From NCBI GenBank assembly GCA_017795105.1, contig CP051247.1, positions 2,232,001 to 2,296,000 of the forward strand: 64,000 nt of DNA, written 5' to 3'. This document shows positions 18,428-27,298 of the stretch, piece after piece. Made by a program: the position numbers and the translations under genes. Below the pieces are notes generated by a model. The model searched no databases, was not told the DNA's origin, and saw nothing but the letters and a program-made list of their open reading frames with translations. Within the stretch, counting starts at the first letter, position 1. Every line of letters starts with the position of its first letter. This DNA is from Planctomycetaceae bacterium. Lineage in GTDB: Bacteria > Planctomycetota > Planctomycetia > Planctomycetales > Planctomycetaceae.

Positions 18428-19108
18428 ATGTTGCGTTCTATTCTGCGAACCATGCTTGCGGTATGTCTGCCGGTTGCTCCGCTGCTGACGGGCTGTTCGA
18501 AGTCGGAGCCGGCCCCGTCGACGACGTACAACTATTCCTCCGAATCGGACTATGGCTACGACGCCGATTATTACGGAGTGACCGCCGAGAACATCTCGTT
18601 CAAGGACGAGGTGACGTCGAACACGAAGCCGCCGGAAGGTCTGGAGGACCTGGAGTTTGTTGACACCGACGGAAACCCGGTGCCGCTGAAGGACGTGCTG
18701 GGCGAGAAGAACGTCGTTCTCATCTTCACGCAGGGTTTTTACGGCACGCTCTGCCCGTTTTGCACCACGCAGACGGCTCGACTCATCGCCAACTACGACA
18801 AGTTCAAGGAACTCGAGACAGAAGTTCTCGTTGTTTATCCGGGGCCCCGGGATCACCTCGATGAGTTTGTGAAGGTCGCGCAGACCGACAGCAAAGCTCA
18901 GCTTGAACGCGTTCCTTTCCCGATCCTGCTCGATGAAGAATTCAAAGCGGTCAATTTTTTCGAGATCCGTTCACAAAACGCCCACCCTTCGACGTACGTC
19001 ATTGATAAGCAGGGGAATGTGCTCCTGGCCTACGTGGGCAAAGACCATACTGCCGACCGGCCGTCGGTCAAGAGAATTCTGGAGAGCCTCCAGGCCGCTC
19101 AGAACTGA
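18428..19108 (+). CDS. AhpC/TSA-like thioredoxin-fold lipoprotein
   Basis: 226 residues. A lipoprotein signal peptide ends in the lipobox LLTGC (Cys23), followed by a Ser/Tyr/Asp-rich linker (residues about 26-60). The thioredoxin fold follows: VVLIFTQGFYGTLCPFCTTQ contains a redox CPFC pair (Cys109, Cys112), then VLVVYPGPRDHLDEF and HPSTYVIDKQGNVL. It is probably a membrane-attached periplasmic peroxiredoxin-like or thiol-disulfide protein. The Ser/Thr kinase starts 14 nt downstream, so the two are probably cotranscribed. There is no clear ribosome-binding site before the ATG. Confidence 0.85.
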   Translation: MLRSILRTMLAVCLPVAPLLTGCSKSEPAPSTTYNYSSESDYGYDADYYGVTAENISFKDEVTSNTKPPEGLEDLEFVDTDGNPVPLKDVLGEKNVVLIFTQGFYGTLCPFCTTQTARLIANYDKFKELETEVLVVYPGPRDHLDEFVKVAQTDSKAQLERVPFPILLDEEFKAVNFFEIRSQNAHPSTYVIDKQGNVLLAYVGKDHTADRPSVKRILESLQAAQN

Positions 19109-19122
19109 AACACTTCGCCACC

Positions 19123-20901
19123 ATGGATCCACAGAGCACCACTTCGGAAACGACGCTGATCGGTCTGATCATCCGCAAAGGATATTTGGAAGCCGATGAG
19201 GTGGAGCGATTGACCGAAGTGGCCCGCGAGAAGGATTCCACGACACTCGATGTCGCCTACGAACAGGGGCTGCTCGATCCGCAGCAGGTCGAGAATCTGA
19301 TCCCGCTGACCGATCCGACCAACTTCATCCCCGAGTATGAACTGCTCGATCTCCTCGGCAGTGGCGGCATGGGAGCGGTGTACAAGGCGCGGCAGTTGAA
19401 GCTCGATCGGGTCGTCGCGCTCAAGCTGATGAAGATGAGCGATGCCAGCTCGGCTACGCGCAGTCAGCAGGAAGCCCGGCTCGTGGCCCGGCTGCGGCAT
19501 CCGAACATTGTCGCCGCTTACGATTATGGCCTTTGCCAGGGTCGCATCTATCTGGCGATGGAACTGGTCGACGGCGAAACTCTTCAGGAGTGGATCACAC
19601 GGGAAGGTCCACTCCCGGAACGTACCGCACTTTTGCTGCTGCGACAGGTGACGGCTGCTCTTTCGCATGCCGGGGCTCAAGGGATTACCCATCGCGATAT
19701 CAAGCCGGCCAATCTGTTGTTGACGCAGGACGACACTGCGCTGCATCGGGACTCGAACCTCCCGCTGGTCAAAGTCGCCGACTTCGGTCTGGCCCGGGCC
19801 ACGACCAGCGAACAGGACAAGACACGACTCACACTCGATGGCTCGACGATTGGCACGCCCTCGTACGCTGCTCCCGAACAGATGAAGGACTCACACGTCG
19901 ACCTTCGAGCCGATATCTATTCGCTGGGAGCGACCCTGTTCTTCATGCTGATGGGCCGCAGCCCGTATGCGAACAAGTCGGTCATGCAGGTCATTTCGGC
20001 CAAGTGGAACGGTGACAACGACTGGTCACGCACGTTTCCCGAGCCGATCTCAGAGGGCTGCAGCGAACTTTGTGCAGCGATGACCGCTCCCGAAGTCGAC
20101 GAGCGTCTCGCCAGCTACGAAGAGGTCCTGCAACGCATCGACGCTCTGCTCGAACAGACCGCCGAGTCCACTCCCGCGCCTCAGGCACGCCAGAAGTCGC
20201 CCCGAAAGCGAACGATTGCGATCGGAACAACAGTCCTTCTTGCCATTCTGCTGATCGTCGGCTTCCTGTCGTATCCGCAGCCGGCGGCTGCTCCCCCCGG
20301 ACCGAGCCGAATCGCTCTTCAACCATCCGATCGCCCTCTCGCTCCGCTATTCAATGGAATCAGTGTTCCGCTTCGTGGAGCACAGTCCGGCACATGGGTC
20401 ACCGAAACAGAAGATCTGGGCGGAGGCCTGACCGGAGCAACCGTGCTCGCCGGAACGAATGGTTCACACGAGTTCCGGCTTCCGGCGGATGACATCGAAT
20501 ACTATCAACTGACGTTGAGCATCAATCCGCTTGCAGGTTCCGAAGTCGATGTCCTGCTCGGTCGGAGTCAGAAGCAACGCCCGGTCGTTCGACTCCGCGA
20601 GGAGCAGATTCAACTCGGGATGCTCGAAGGGGCAGAGAACCGATGGCGGCCCATTGCCGGTTCGATCGAGGTTCCGTTCACCCGTGTTGAGGAGCCGCCG
20701 CATTATCAGCAGCTGACGATTATGCATCAGCCGGACGGCTGGTTCATTTCCGCGAACGGAACCGAGCTCGGTGGCATCCTTCACCCGGAGAACGCCGAGA
20801 CACATCTGCTCGAGCTGAGTGTCCGCAACGGGACGGCACACTTCTCCGACTTCGGAGCACTGCACCTGACTCCCAGGAATCCGCCCACTGCCGACCGGTA
20901 A
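19123..20901 (+). CDS. Membrane-anchored Ser/Thr protein kinase with extracytoplasmic C-terminal domain
   Basis: 592 residues. A short N-terminal helical region (1-65) precedes a complete Hanks kinase: GSGGMGAVYKAR (79-90), VALK Lys101, HRDIKPANLLL (190-200), ADFGLA (219-224), GTPSYAAPEQ and DIYSLGATLF. One transmembrane helix (about 364-384) follows a basic stretch. The C-terminal about 200 residues form a beta-rich sandwich-like region (YYQLTLSINPLAGSEVDVLL) ending HFSDFGALHL, reminiscent of LamG/DUF1080-type modules. Likely senses something outside the inner membrane and phosphorylates cytoplasmic targets. It is next to the thioredoxin-like lipoprotein gene. Confidence 0.93.
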   Translation: MDPQSTTSETTLIGLIIRKGYLEADEVERLTEVAREKDSTTLDVAYEQGLLDPQQVENLIPLTDPTNFIPEYELLDLLGSGGMGAVYKARQLKLDRVVALKLMKMSDASSATRSQQEARLVARLRHPNIVAAYDYGLCQGRIYLAMELVDGETLQEWITREGPLPERTALLLLRQVTAALSHAGAQGITHRDIKPANLLLTQDDTALHRDSNLPLVKVADFGLARATTSEQDKTRLTLDGSTIGTPSYAAPEQMKDSHVDLRADIYSLGATLFFMLMGRSPYANKSVMQVISAKWNGDNDWSRTFPEPISEGCSELCAAMTAPEVDERLASYEEVLQRIDALLEQTAESTPAPQARQKSPRKRTIAIGTTVLLAILLIVGFLSYPQPAAAPPGPSRIALQPSDRPLAPLFNGISVPLRGAQSGTWVTETEDLGGGLTGATVLAGTNGSHEFRLPADDIEYYQLTLSINPLAGSEVDVLLGRSQKQRPVVRLREEQIQLGMLEGAENRWRPIAGSIEVPFTRVEEPPHYQQLTIMHQPDGWFISANGTELGGILHPENAETHLLELSVRNGTAHFSDFGALHLTPRNPPTADR

Positions 20902-20929
20902 TCAATCGCCGCCAGTCACTGGCCCATCG

Positions 20930-21505
20930 TCACTGGGCACCATACCAGCTCGGTTCGACGAACAGCTGTTCGATGACGCATTCAAACCCGGGTAACTGTC
21001 GCTCGGTGAATGTGTCGTTCTCTTCAAACCGACGCTCCTTCCCGGCCTGGTCGATGACAATCACATCGCGGCTCGCCGGATCGATGATCCACATCCCTTC
21101 GACTCCCCAGGCGAAATAATCTTCCACGCGACGCGGCAGCGACTGACGCCGATCGGACGTCGAGGCGAGTTCGATCACGATCGCCGGCAAGGTCTCGGTG
21201 TAAGTCTTATCGGTCTCGTCGAAGCGGTTTCCCTGCAGAAAGTAACTGGCCGCCGGGAAGCGGATCGTATCTGGCCCGGTCTCCATTAACAGTCCCAGAT
21301 CGAAACAGGGGTAGCCACGCCGATGGGTCTGAACGTAATCGGCCAGGAGCTTGGAGAGATTCAGAATGGTGTTGCCGTGATCGAGATCGGGCGGCTGAAA
21401 CACCTGAACTTTGCCTCCGTGCAGTTCAGCCCATTGCCCGCTTTCCGGCAATGAAAAGCGGGTGTCGATGAACTGTTCGGCTGTCAGCAGCGGACCGTCG
21501 AGCAT
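20930..21505 (-). CDS. Uma2-family (PD-(D/E)xK fold) protein with altered catalytic residues
   Basis: 191 residues from the ATG at 21503-21505 (an upstream start at 21547 adds a Cys/Ser-rich stretch unlike the family). Family features are AELHGGKV, AIVIELASTSDR and VEDYFAWGVEGMWIID. In typical Uma2 proteins a PD-V-x-F motif supplies the metal-binding Asp and a Lys precedes V-x-x-Y; here the first reads RFPAASYF (Asp to Ala85) and the second PRRVEDY (Lys to Arg). It may therefore be catalytically dead or use other residues. The biological role of the family is poorly known. It is convergent with the kinase gene, 28 nt away. Confidence 0.8.
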   Translation of the reverse strand: MLDGPLLTAEQFIDTRFSLPESGQWAELHGGKVQVFQPPDLDHGNTILNLSKLLADYVQTHRRGYPCFDLGLLMETGPDTIRFPAASYFLQGNRFDETDKTYTETLPAIVIELASTSDRRQSLPRRVEDYFAWGVEGMWIIDPASRDVIVIDQAGKERRFEENDTFTERQLPGFECVIEQLFVEPSWYGAQ

Positions 21506-21703
21506 GGATGACTTCTCAGATGAGCAACAGCAAAATGAAAGGATCAATGGCGACCGTTTCGCCTCTCGCGATTATAGGCGGCCAGCACAATCTCAGCCAC
21601 CACTGTTTCACCAGCGCACACAGGTCCGGGGTTGCACGGCCTCAGTCCCGTGGGAGAATAAGAAATCAACTGCTGTGAAACCTCCGACGGAAGACCGCTC
21701 GTT

Positions 21704-23092
21704 ATGTCCACCTGGTTTACGTATCTGTGGGATTTGCTGAAAACCAATTTCGGCTTGATCCCTGCCCTGCTGCTTCTGCTCGGAATCACGCTTGGGTTTC
21801 TGTTTCCCGCTTTGGAGATGCAGACCGACCAGCCCATCAAGGAGTGGTTGCCCTACACGCTTTCGCCGGATTCGGACACACTGCTGATGCAGTCGATGAT
21901 CGCGATTCTTTCCACTGTTTCCGGTGTCGTGTTTTCCGTCAGTATGCTGGTGATCGCTCAGGCGAGTTCCCAGTTCGGCCCGCGGATTATTCGCATCTTC
22001 GCCAATCGGCAGATCACGCAATGGACATTGGGGGCGTTTCTCGGTTCAACACTCTACTGCCTGCTCGTCCTCTGGCAGATTCCGATCAACGAATCGACCC
22101 GCAGCCTTACCCCCGGAACGGTTCTGCTCGGACTTCTGGCGGGACTGGCAAGTCTACTCCTGTTGATTCGCTACATCTGGGCGGTGGCGGAGATGATGCA
22201 GGTGCAGGTGGTCATCCGGGCTGTCTCGCACGATCTGACCAGCAGCATCGACCGTCTGTTTCCGAAAGTTCGCGATGAAGACATCCGCCGTCGCGCTCTG
22301 GAACAGAAAATCGAGCGGGCCGAACAACTCGATTTTAAGACGTCCGGTCAGCCCGTCTTCGTCGATTCGCAGGGCTACATTCAGGCGATCGCCTATCGCG
22401 ATCTGGCCAACCTGGCCACGGATAAGAACTTCTGCGTTCAACTTACTGTCCGGCCGGGCGATTTTTTAACCTCGACCGATCCGGCCCTGTACGTTGCCAG
22501 TCACGAACCGATCGACGACGACCTGCAGAAGCAGATCGCCGGATTGTTCCTGACCGGCAAACAGCGGACCCCGCGACAGGACGTCGAATGCTGTATCCGC
22601 GAACTGGTCGAAGTGGCGGTTCGAGCGTTGTCGCCGGGAATTAACGATCCGCATACAGCGATGTCGTGCATTGATTATCTCGGGGCCAGCATGGCGGAAC
22701 TGGCTCGACGCGGAGAGCAACAGACGCAGTACCTGGACGATGAAGGCCAGATTCGCCTTCTCGCCCCTCGAGACAGCTTCAACGAAGCTTTCACGGTCGC
22801 CTTCAATCAGATTCGACTTTACGGCAGCAGCAATCCGATGGTTGTTATTGCCATGCTGAAAGCTCTGCTGCGCATTGCCAATGCGACTGATCAACCAACG
22901 CAGAGGAATGTGATCCGCAGAGAGTTACAGACTCTGCACGCGATCATCACGGAAACCTGGAAACACGGCATCGATCGCGAGCCGGCCATGGAATGGCACG
23001 AGCGGGTTGAAGATGCACTCGAAGAAAAGGCTGAAGGCGAGAACGAGAACTCTGAGGAAGAGAACAACGACGAAGACAACGACGCCGCCTGA
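21704..23092 (+). CDS. DUF2254 family membrane protein
   Basis: 462 residues. Four hydrophobic helices occupy about residues 15-170 (FGLIPALLLLLGITLGFLF; TVSGVVFSVSMLVIAQASSQ; a helix near LGAFLGSTLYCLLVLW; LLGLLAGLASLLLLIRYIW). A cytoplasmic region follows with RTPRQDVECCIRELVEVAVR and ALSPGINDPHTAMSCIDYLG, which is characteristic of DUF2254. The C-terminus is a Glu/Asp/Asn-rich tail. Function is unknown. A GGAAG ribosome-binding site precedes the ATG. It runs in the same direction as gdhA 160 nt downstream. Confidence 0.86.
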   Translation: MSTWFTYLWDLLKTNFGLIPALLLLLGITLGFLFPALEMQTDQPIKEWLPYTLSPDSDTLLMQSMIAILSTVSGVVFSVSMLVIAQASSQFGPRIIRIFANRQITQWTLGAFLGSTLYCLLVLWQIPINESTRSLTPGTVLLGLLAGLASLLLLIRYIWAVAEMMQVQVVIRAVSHDLTSSIDRLFPKVRDEDIRRRALEQKIERAEQLDFKTSGQPVFVDSQGYIQAIAYRDLANLATDKNFCVQLTVRPGDFLTSTDPALYVASHEPIDDDLQKQIAGLFLTGKQRTPRQDVECCIRELVEVAVRALSPGINDPHTAMSCIDYLGASMAELARRGEQQTQYLDDEGQIRLLAPRDSFNEAFTVAFNQIRLYGSSNPMVVIAMLKALLRIANATDQPTQRNVIRRELQTLHAIITETWKHGIDREPAMEWHERVEDALEEKAEGENENSEEENNDEDNDAA

Positions 23093-23252
23093 CTGTTACC
23101 GCGTAAAGCCCCTCGGCATTTTGATGAACCGCTCTAAACTGTCGCAGCCCCCAACGACGTTTCCGGGGGTTGGTCTTTACGACCGTCTGTTTGTGCACGA
23201 CAGTAGCGGAAGCAGGTTCCGATTCTCATCCAACATAGAGAAGAGACCGAAA

Positions 23253-24551
23253 ATGAGCGAAGAGAACACCATATTCCAGGATGCGGTCGGGCGTCTCGAT
23301 GAAGCCCAGAAGTACGCGACGATCGACGAAGAGACCATCCAGCGGATGCAGTATCCGATTCAAATACTGCAGGTCTCGATTCCGGTGCGAATGGACGATG
23401 GTTCTCTGAAAATCTTCAAAGGCTATCGTGTCCGCCACGACGATACACGAGGGCCAACGAAGGGGGGGATTCGCTTTCACCCCCAGGTCGACCTGGAGGA
23501 AGTCAAAGCCCTTTCCCTGTGGATGACCTGCAAGTGTGCCGTGATGGACATCCCCTACGGCGGCGCCAAAGGGGGCGTGATCGTCAACCCGAAAGAGCTC
23601 TCGCCACTCGAACTCGAACGCCTCTCTCGCGGCTTCATCGAACAAATGGCCGACTTCATCGGACCGGATCGCGACATTCCTGCTCCCGATGTCTACACGA
23701 ACGAACGCATCATGGGCTGGATGATGAACGAGTATTCGAACATCGTCCGTCGCCATTCACCGGGAGTGATTACCGGGAAGCCGATTTCTCTGGGCGGCAG
23801 CCAGGGTCGTTCGACCGCAACCGGACGCGGGGCTTATCACTGCATCAAACAATTGGAAAAGAAGCGGGGCTGGAAACCGGCGAACACAACCGTCGCGATT
23901 CAAGGTTTCGGGAATGCGGGGCAAAGCGTCGCCGAGCTGCTGCATCACGATGGCTATCGCATTGTTGCGGTCAGTGATTCTCAAGGCGGCATTTACCGCG
24001 AGGAAGGCTTCGATGTCCCGAGCATCATGCACGCCAAGAACGAGTCGCGGGAGTTGAAGGCGGTCTACTGCGAAGGTTCGGTCTGTGAATCGGTCGATGC
24101 TCAGAAACTCTCGAACGATGAACTCCTCGAACTCGATGTCGACGTTCTGATTCCAGCCGCGATGGAAAACGCGATTACGGAAGACAACGCCAGAAACATT
24201 CAAGCCGATGTCATCGTTGAAGTCGCAAATGGCCCAATCACCGTCGAAGCCGATGCCATTCTGGGAGAGCGGGACGACGTCCTCATCGTTCCCGACATCC
24301 TCGCCAACGCCGGCGGCGTGACCGTCAGTTACTTCGAGTGGGTTCAAAACCGCTGCGGCGACTACTGGGACGAAGAACACATCTTTCATCGCCTCGAACA
24401 AATCATGTGCAAACAGTTCGAGAAGGTTTACGACATCATGGACGAACACGGCATCCCCATGCGAACTGCGGCCTACACGCTCGCCCTGAATCGCATCGGA
24501 GCCGCAGTCGCGTCCACCGGAACCGTTAAATATTTCTCAGGGAAAGAGTAA
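23253..24551 (+). CDS. Glu/Leu/Phe/Val dehydrogenase (glutamate dehydrogenase type)
   Basis: 432 residues from the ATG at 23253 with a good purine-rich ribosome-binding site; the frame is open upstream to 23007 but overlaps the DUF2254 gene and is not conserved. Motifs are GPTKGGIRFHP, MTCKCAVMDIPYGGAKGGVI (catalytic Lys at about 106), GRGAYHCIKQL and the nucleotide-binding VAIQGFGNAGQSVAELL. It ends NRIGAAVASTGTVKYFS. Catalyses reversible oxidative deamination of an amino acid, most likely glutamate, with NAD(P). Length and motifs match the short hexameric GDH class. Confidence 0.95.
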   Translation: MSEENTIFQDAVGRLDEAQKYATIDEETIQRMQYPIQILQVSIPVRMDDGSLKIFKGYRVRHDDTRGPTKGGIRFHPQVDLEEVKALSLWMTCKCAVMDIPYGGAKGGVIVNPKELSPLELERLSRGFIEQMADFIGPDRDIPAPDVYTNERIMGWMMNEYSNIVRRHSPGVITGKPISLGGSQGRSTATGRGAYHCIKQLEKKRGWKPANTTVAIQGFGNAGQSVAELLHHDGYRIVAVSDSQGGIYREEGFDVPSIMHAKNESRELKAVYCEGSVCESVDAQKLSNDELLELDVDVLIPAAMENAITEDNARNIQADVIVEVANGPITVEADAILGERDDVLIVPDILANAGGVTVSYFEWVQNRCGDYWDEEHIFHRLEQIMCKQFEKVYDIMDEHGIPMRTAAYTLALNRIGAAVASTGTVKYFSGKE

Positions 24552-24588
24552 CGTGATCCCGGAATCACACGGAGACTGCCCCCAAACT

Positions 24589-24735
24589 CGTACCGGCGGC
24601 ATCCTGCCGCCGATTGCGTGTGACTCGCAGAATCAGCGAGGCAGGTTCATGATATTCTCGCTTCCAAGTCCGATTGAGCCTCGAACGCCTAACAGGCAGC
24701 AGCGTCCATTCGGCGGCACGATGCCGCCGCTACGG
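24589..24735. repeat. Paired-palindrome (REPIN/MITE-like) element, family A
   Basis: Left palindrome CGTACCGGCGGCATCCTGCC from 24589 and inverted right copy 24708-24735 (CGGCGGCACGATGCCGCCG) flank about 95 bp. The interior segment CTCGCAGAATCAGCGAGGC resembles the reverse complement of the interior of the element at 18147-18294, so the two are copies of one element in opposite orientation. It occupies most of the 283-bp gap between gdh and the nitroreductase gene. Confidence 0.87.
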
Positions 24736-24834
24736 CGGTGTTCGGGAATCTTAGCCACCGATTACTTGCAGCTTCCATCAACAATCCGTACTCCTTGCCG
24801 GCCGATGTCGCCGGTCCATTCTGAAAGTTGAACG

Positions 24835-25431
24835 ATGACTTCACTTCCTGATCCTCTGCAGGTCCGTAAAGCTGATCATCCGATTGAAGAGTTGTTTCTC
24901 AGACGGTGGTCGCCCCGGGCGATGTCTGGGGAGTCACTTTCGGACGCCCAGTTAAATTCGCTCTTTGAGGCGGCTCGCTGGGCTCCGAGCACGTACAACG
25001 AACAGGAGTGGCGGTTCCTGTATGCCCATCGCGACAGTGAGCACTGGTCAACCTTCTTCGACCTGCTGATGGAAGCGAACCAGACCTGGTGTGAAAAGGC
25101 AGCCGTGCTCGTGGTTGTTGTCTCGCACAAAGTCTTCGAACGAAACGGAAAACCGAACCCCGTACACACGTTTGATGCCGGCGCTGCCTTCGAGAACTTG
25201 TGCCTGCAGGGAGCGGCTATGAATCTGGTCGTGCACGGGATGGCCGGCTTCAACCGGGGCAATGCCCGGCGGGAACTCAACGTGCCCGATGACTACGAAG
25301 TCGAAGCAATGATCGCCATCGGCCCCCCGGGAGATCCAGCGGAATTGCCGGAGCAGTTGCAGGAACGGGAAGTCCCAACGGGACGCAAATCGATTGACGA
25401 AATCCGTTGTGAGGGACCGTTTTCGTTTTGA
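24835..25431 (+). CDS. Nitroreductase-family protein
   Basis: 198 residues with the nitroreductase layout: LFLRRWSPRAMSGESLSDAQ at the N-terminus (R-R/S FMN phosphate contact), LFEAARWAPSTYNEQEWRFL, FDAGAAFENLCLQGAAMNL and AMIAIGPPGDPAELP. FMN-dependent reductases of this family act on nitro compounds, quinones or enones, or serve other redox roles; the substrate cannot be predicted. The gene follows a repeat element and seems monocistronic. No strong ribosome-binding site is visible. Confidence 0.9.
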   Translation: MTSLPDPLQVRKADHPIEELFLRRWSPRAMSGESLSDAQLNSLFEAARWAPSTYNEQEWRFLYAHRDSEHWSTFFDLLMEANQTWCEKAAVLVVVVSHKVFERNGKPNPVHTFDAGAAFENLCLQGAAMNLVVHGMAGFNRGNARRELNVPDDYEVEAMIAIGPPGDPAELPEQLQEREVPTGRKSIDEIRCEGPFSF

Positions 25432-25534
25432 ATCGTTTCCGATTATTGATTTCGGAGCCGTCTCCGTGCAGAATCGAGTGATCACCTTTTGATCTCAACT
25501 TCTGCCGACTGATTGTTCTGCAAGGAGAGCTTCC

Positions 25535-26269
25535 ATGATTCGCCTGATCCTTCTCGCCGCCGTCGCGATTTCCACCCCCAGCCTGGTCTACGCCGGTGCT
25601 CCGATTGCTCCGTCCGAAGTCGTGTCGGTCGAGCTGCTTGAAGCCGGCCTGGAACAGAAAATGGAAACGCTGGGCGAACTGCTTGCTGATCCGGAGAAGT
25701 ACGACGACAACGAAGAGTTTGTCGTGAGGGCCGGAGGCGTGATTGCCGTGCTGTCTCAGGCGCTGATTGAGCACAAGGAAACCGACAAGTCGAAGATCGC
25801 CGCACCGGCTCTTCGCGACATCGGACTTGGCCTGCAGGATTACGTCGGCCATGAAGAAGCCTCGGAACTTTATCAGCAGGCGCAATCCGCGATGAAGGGA
25901 GAAGCCGAAGGCGAGCACGATAAAGAGCATCCCTGGGATGAGTTGATCGGGATGTACGAGATGATGGAAGAGATGAACGATCGCAACGGTGGCCTGTCCC
26001 GTTCGCTGCGGCGGTCTCGCGGCAAGGTCGAAGAACAGCTGAATGCCTCGACCAACGCTGTGCTGTCCATCGCTATGCTGGCCGACCACAGCTATCTGGA
26101 GGATGAAGATCAGGCCGAGCAGTGGGACGAGTGGTCGAAGCAGTGCATTGAAGCGATGAAGGGACTGACGAAAGCGATCGAAGAGAAAGATCAGGCCAAG
26201 ATTGCCGAGTTCTATAAGGCCGCCAATCGGGCCTGCGATCAGTGTCACGAAGTCCATCGCGCCAATTAA
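25535..26269 (+). CDS. Secreted c-type cytochrome (C-terminal CxxCH, cytochrome c'-like)
   Basis: 244 residues with a signal peptide (MIRLILLAAVAISTPSLVYAG) and a strong AAGGAG ribosome-binding site. The protein is helical and acidic, with a single CDQCH heme-binding motif (Cys234, Cys237, His238) six residues from the C-terminus, the position seen in four-helix cytochrome c'-type proteins. The length is about twice that of a single cytochrome c' domain, and the N-terminal half may be a second, heme-less helical bundle. Probably a periplasmic electron carrier or gas-binding protein; role unknown. It lies upstream of a secreted unknown in the same direction. Confidence 0.75.
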   Translation: MIRLILLAAVAISTPSLVYAGAPIAPSEVVSVELLEAGLEQKMETLGELLADPEKYDDNEEFVVRAGGVIAVLSQALIEHKETDKSKIAAPALRDIGLGLQDYVGHEEASELYQQAQSAMKGEAEGEHDKEHPWDELIGMYEMMEEMNDRNGGLSRSLRRSRGKVEEQLNASTNAVLSIAMLADHSYLEDEDQAEQWDEWSKQCIEAMKGLTKAIEEKDQAKIAEFYKAANRACDQCHEVHRAN

Positions 26270-26332
26270 TCGGACGCCGCCCGGCATCCGCTAATCAGGC
26301 TGTTTGTTGACGAGTCTTGAGGAGTGATCGGA

Positions 26333-27250
26333 ATGAGTCGATCTGGGTGGTGGATGGTGACCTTACTCGTATTGCTTGGAGTCGGCCTCATCGGCTTCTC
26401 CCTGCAGGCTCAGTCACGCCGTTCCTCGCGATCGGCCCAGCGAATCGCCGAGCGTACCCGCTCCGGGCTGCAGGAAAAGATTCCAGAGGCAATCGAGACG
26501 CTTCGCCAGGACTACGATCAATTCGCCGAGCAGTACCTGACGGCTGGCTTCCGCAGCCAACTTTCTGGTCGAATGTCGCCTGACGAACAGCAGCGATTCG
26601 CGAAAGTCCTGGAGCTGTTCGCCGAGGCTCCCGTGGCCGTCAGTCCGGACGGGACCGATGCCATCTCGTCGTGTGAGATCAGTTCGGAAGCAGCCGCGGA
26701 ACTGGAACCGCCGAAACCCGTGGAACCAATCACCGCCGCGGGAACAGCTGCATCGGTGCCGGGCTACGGAAATGACGCGAAGGCGGCGATCCGTCAGATG
26801 ATCGCGGCTCTGGAAGCGCGGGAATTTGCGAGCTTCATCCGTCATACCTATCCTCTGGCCGAGCTCGAATTGCTTGAAGACGCCGATCAGCTTGAGCTTC
26901 AGGCCGAATACTATTCCGGCAATCCGGAACTGACGGCCCTGCTCGTGGCCGATCTGCGAAAGATGCTGGCGCTGGAACCCAAGCTCGAGTCTGATACTGC
27001 CAAAGACCTGGCGCTCTACAAAGTGCCGACGGAACTCCCCGCGAACGCCAAACCTTACAGTTCAATTCCGAACGACCGGCTCGTCATACTTGAGAACGTC
27101 GCTGGCCACTGGCGGTTCCACGATGGGAATGCTGAGGTTCGCCAGGAGATGAAGAAACAGCGAGCAGGCGTAAGAGGCGAAGGCGAGATCCTTCTATATT
27201 GGTCTCGCACGGAAGATGGCTGGCGGATCGATCAGATCCCCTTCTTTTAG
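26333..27250 (+). CDS. Secreted or membrane-anchored protein of unknown function
   Basis: 305 residues from the ATG at 26333, which has GAGGAG 8 nt upstream (an alternative GTG lies at 26324). A single N-terminal hydrophobic helix (residues about 6-24) is followed by a Ser/Arg-rich segment, a helical region (EKIPEAIETLRQDYDQFAEQ) and a C-terminal part ending LLYWSRTEDGWRIDQIPFF. I do not recognise a domain. Two segments (about 45-90 and 150-215) have a similar helical character and may be a duplicated module. It sits between the cytochrome and the pseudopilin gene. Confidence 0.75.
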   Translation: MSRSGWWMVTLLVLLGVGLIGFSLQAQSRRSSRSAQRIAERTRSGLQEKIPEAIETLRQDYDQFAEQYLTAGFRSQLSGRMSPDEQQRFAKVLELFAEAPVAVSPDGTDAISSCEISSEAAAELEPPKPVEPITAAGTAASVPGYGNDAKAAIRQMIAALEAREFASFIRHTYPLAELELLEDADQLELQAEYYSGNPELTALLVADLRKMLALEPKLESDTAKDLALYKVPTELPANAKPYSSIPNDRLVILENVAGHWRFHDGNAEVRQEMKKQRAGVRGEGEILLYWSRTEDGWRIDQIPFF

Positions 27251-27298
27251 CAGTCCATTCGCGAAGTCGTTTCACGGTCCCAGTCAGGAAGCCCGAAG

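Noticed and set aside
19107..19126. Kozak-like GCCACCATGG before the kinase start
   Set aside because: Coincidence: a bacterial genome, no reason for a eukaryotic initiation context.
24835..25431. Nitroreductase as the oxidase partner of the Cys-rich peptide at 34308
   Set aside because: It is about 9 kb away with many unrelated genes between, and its motifs are those of general nitroreductases; no evidence links them.
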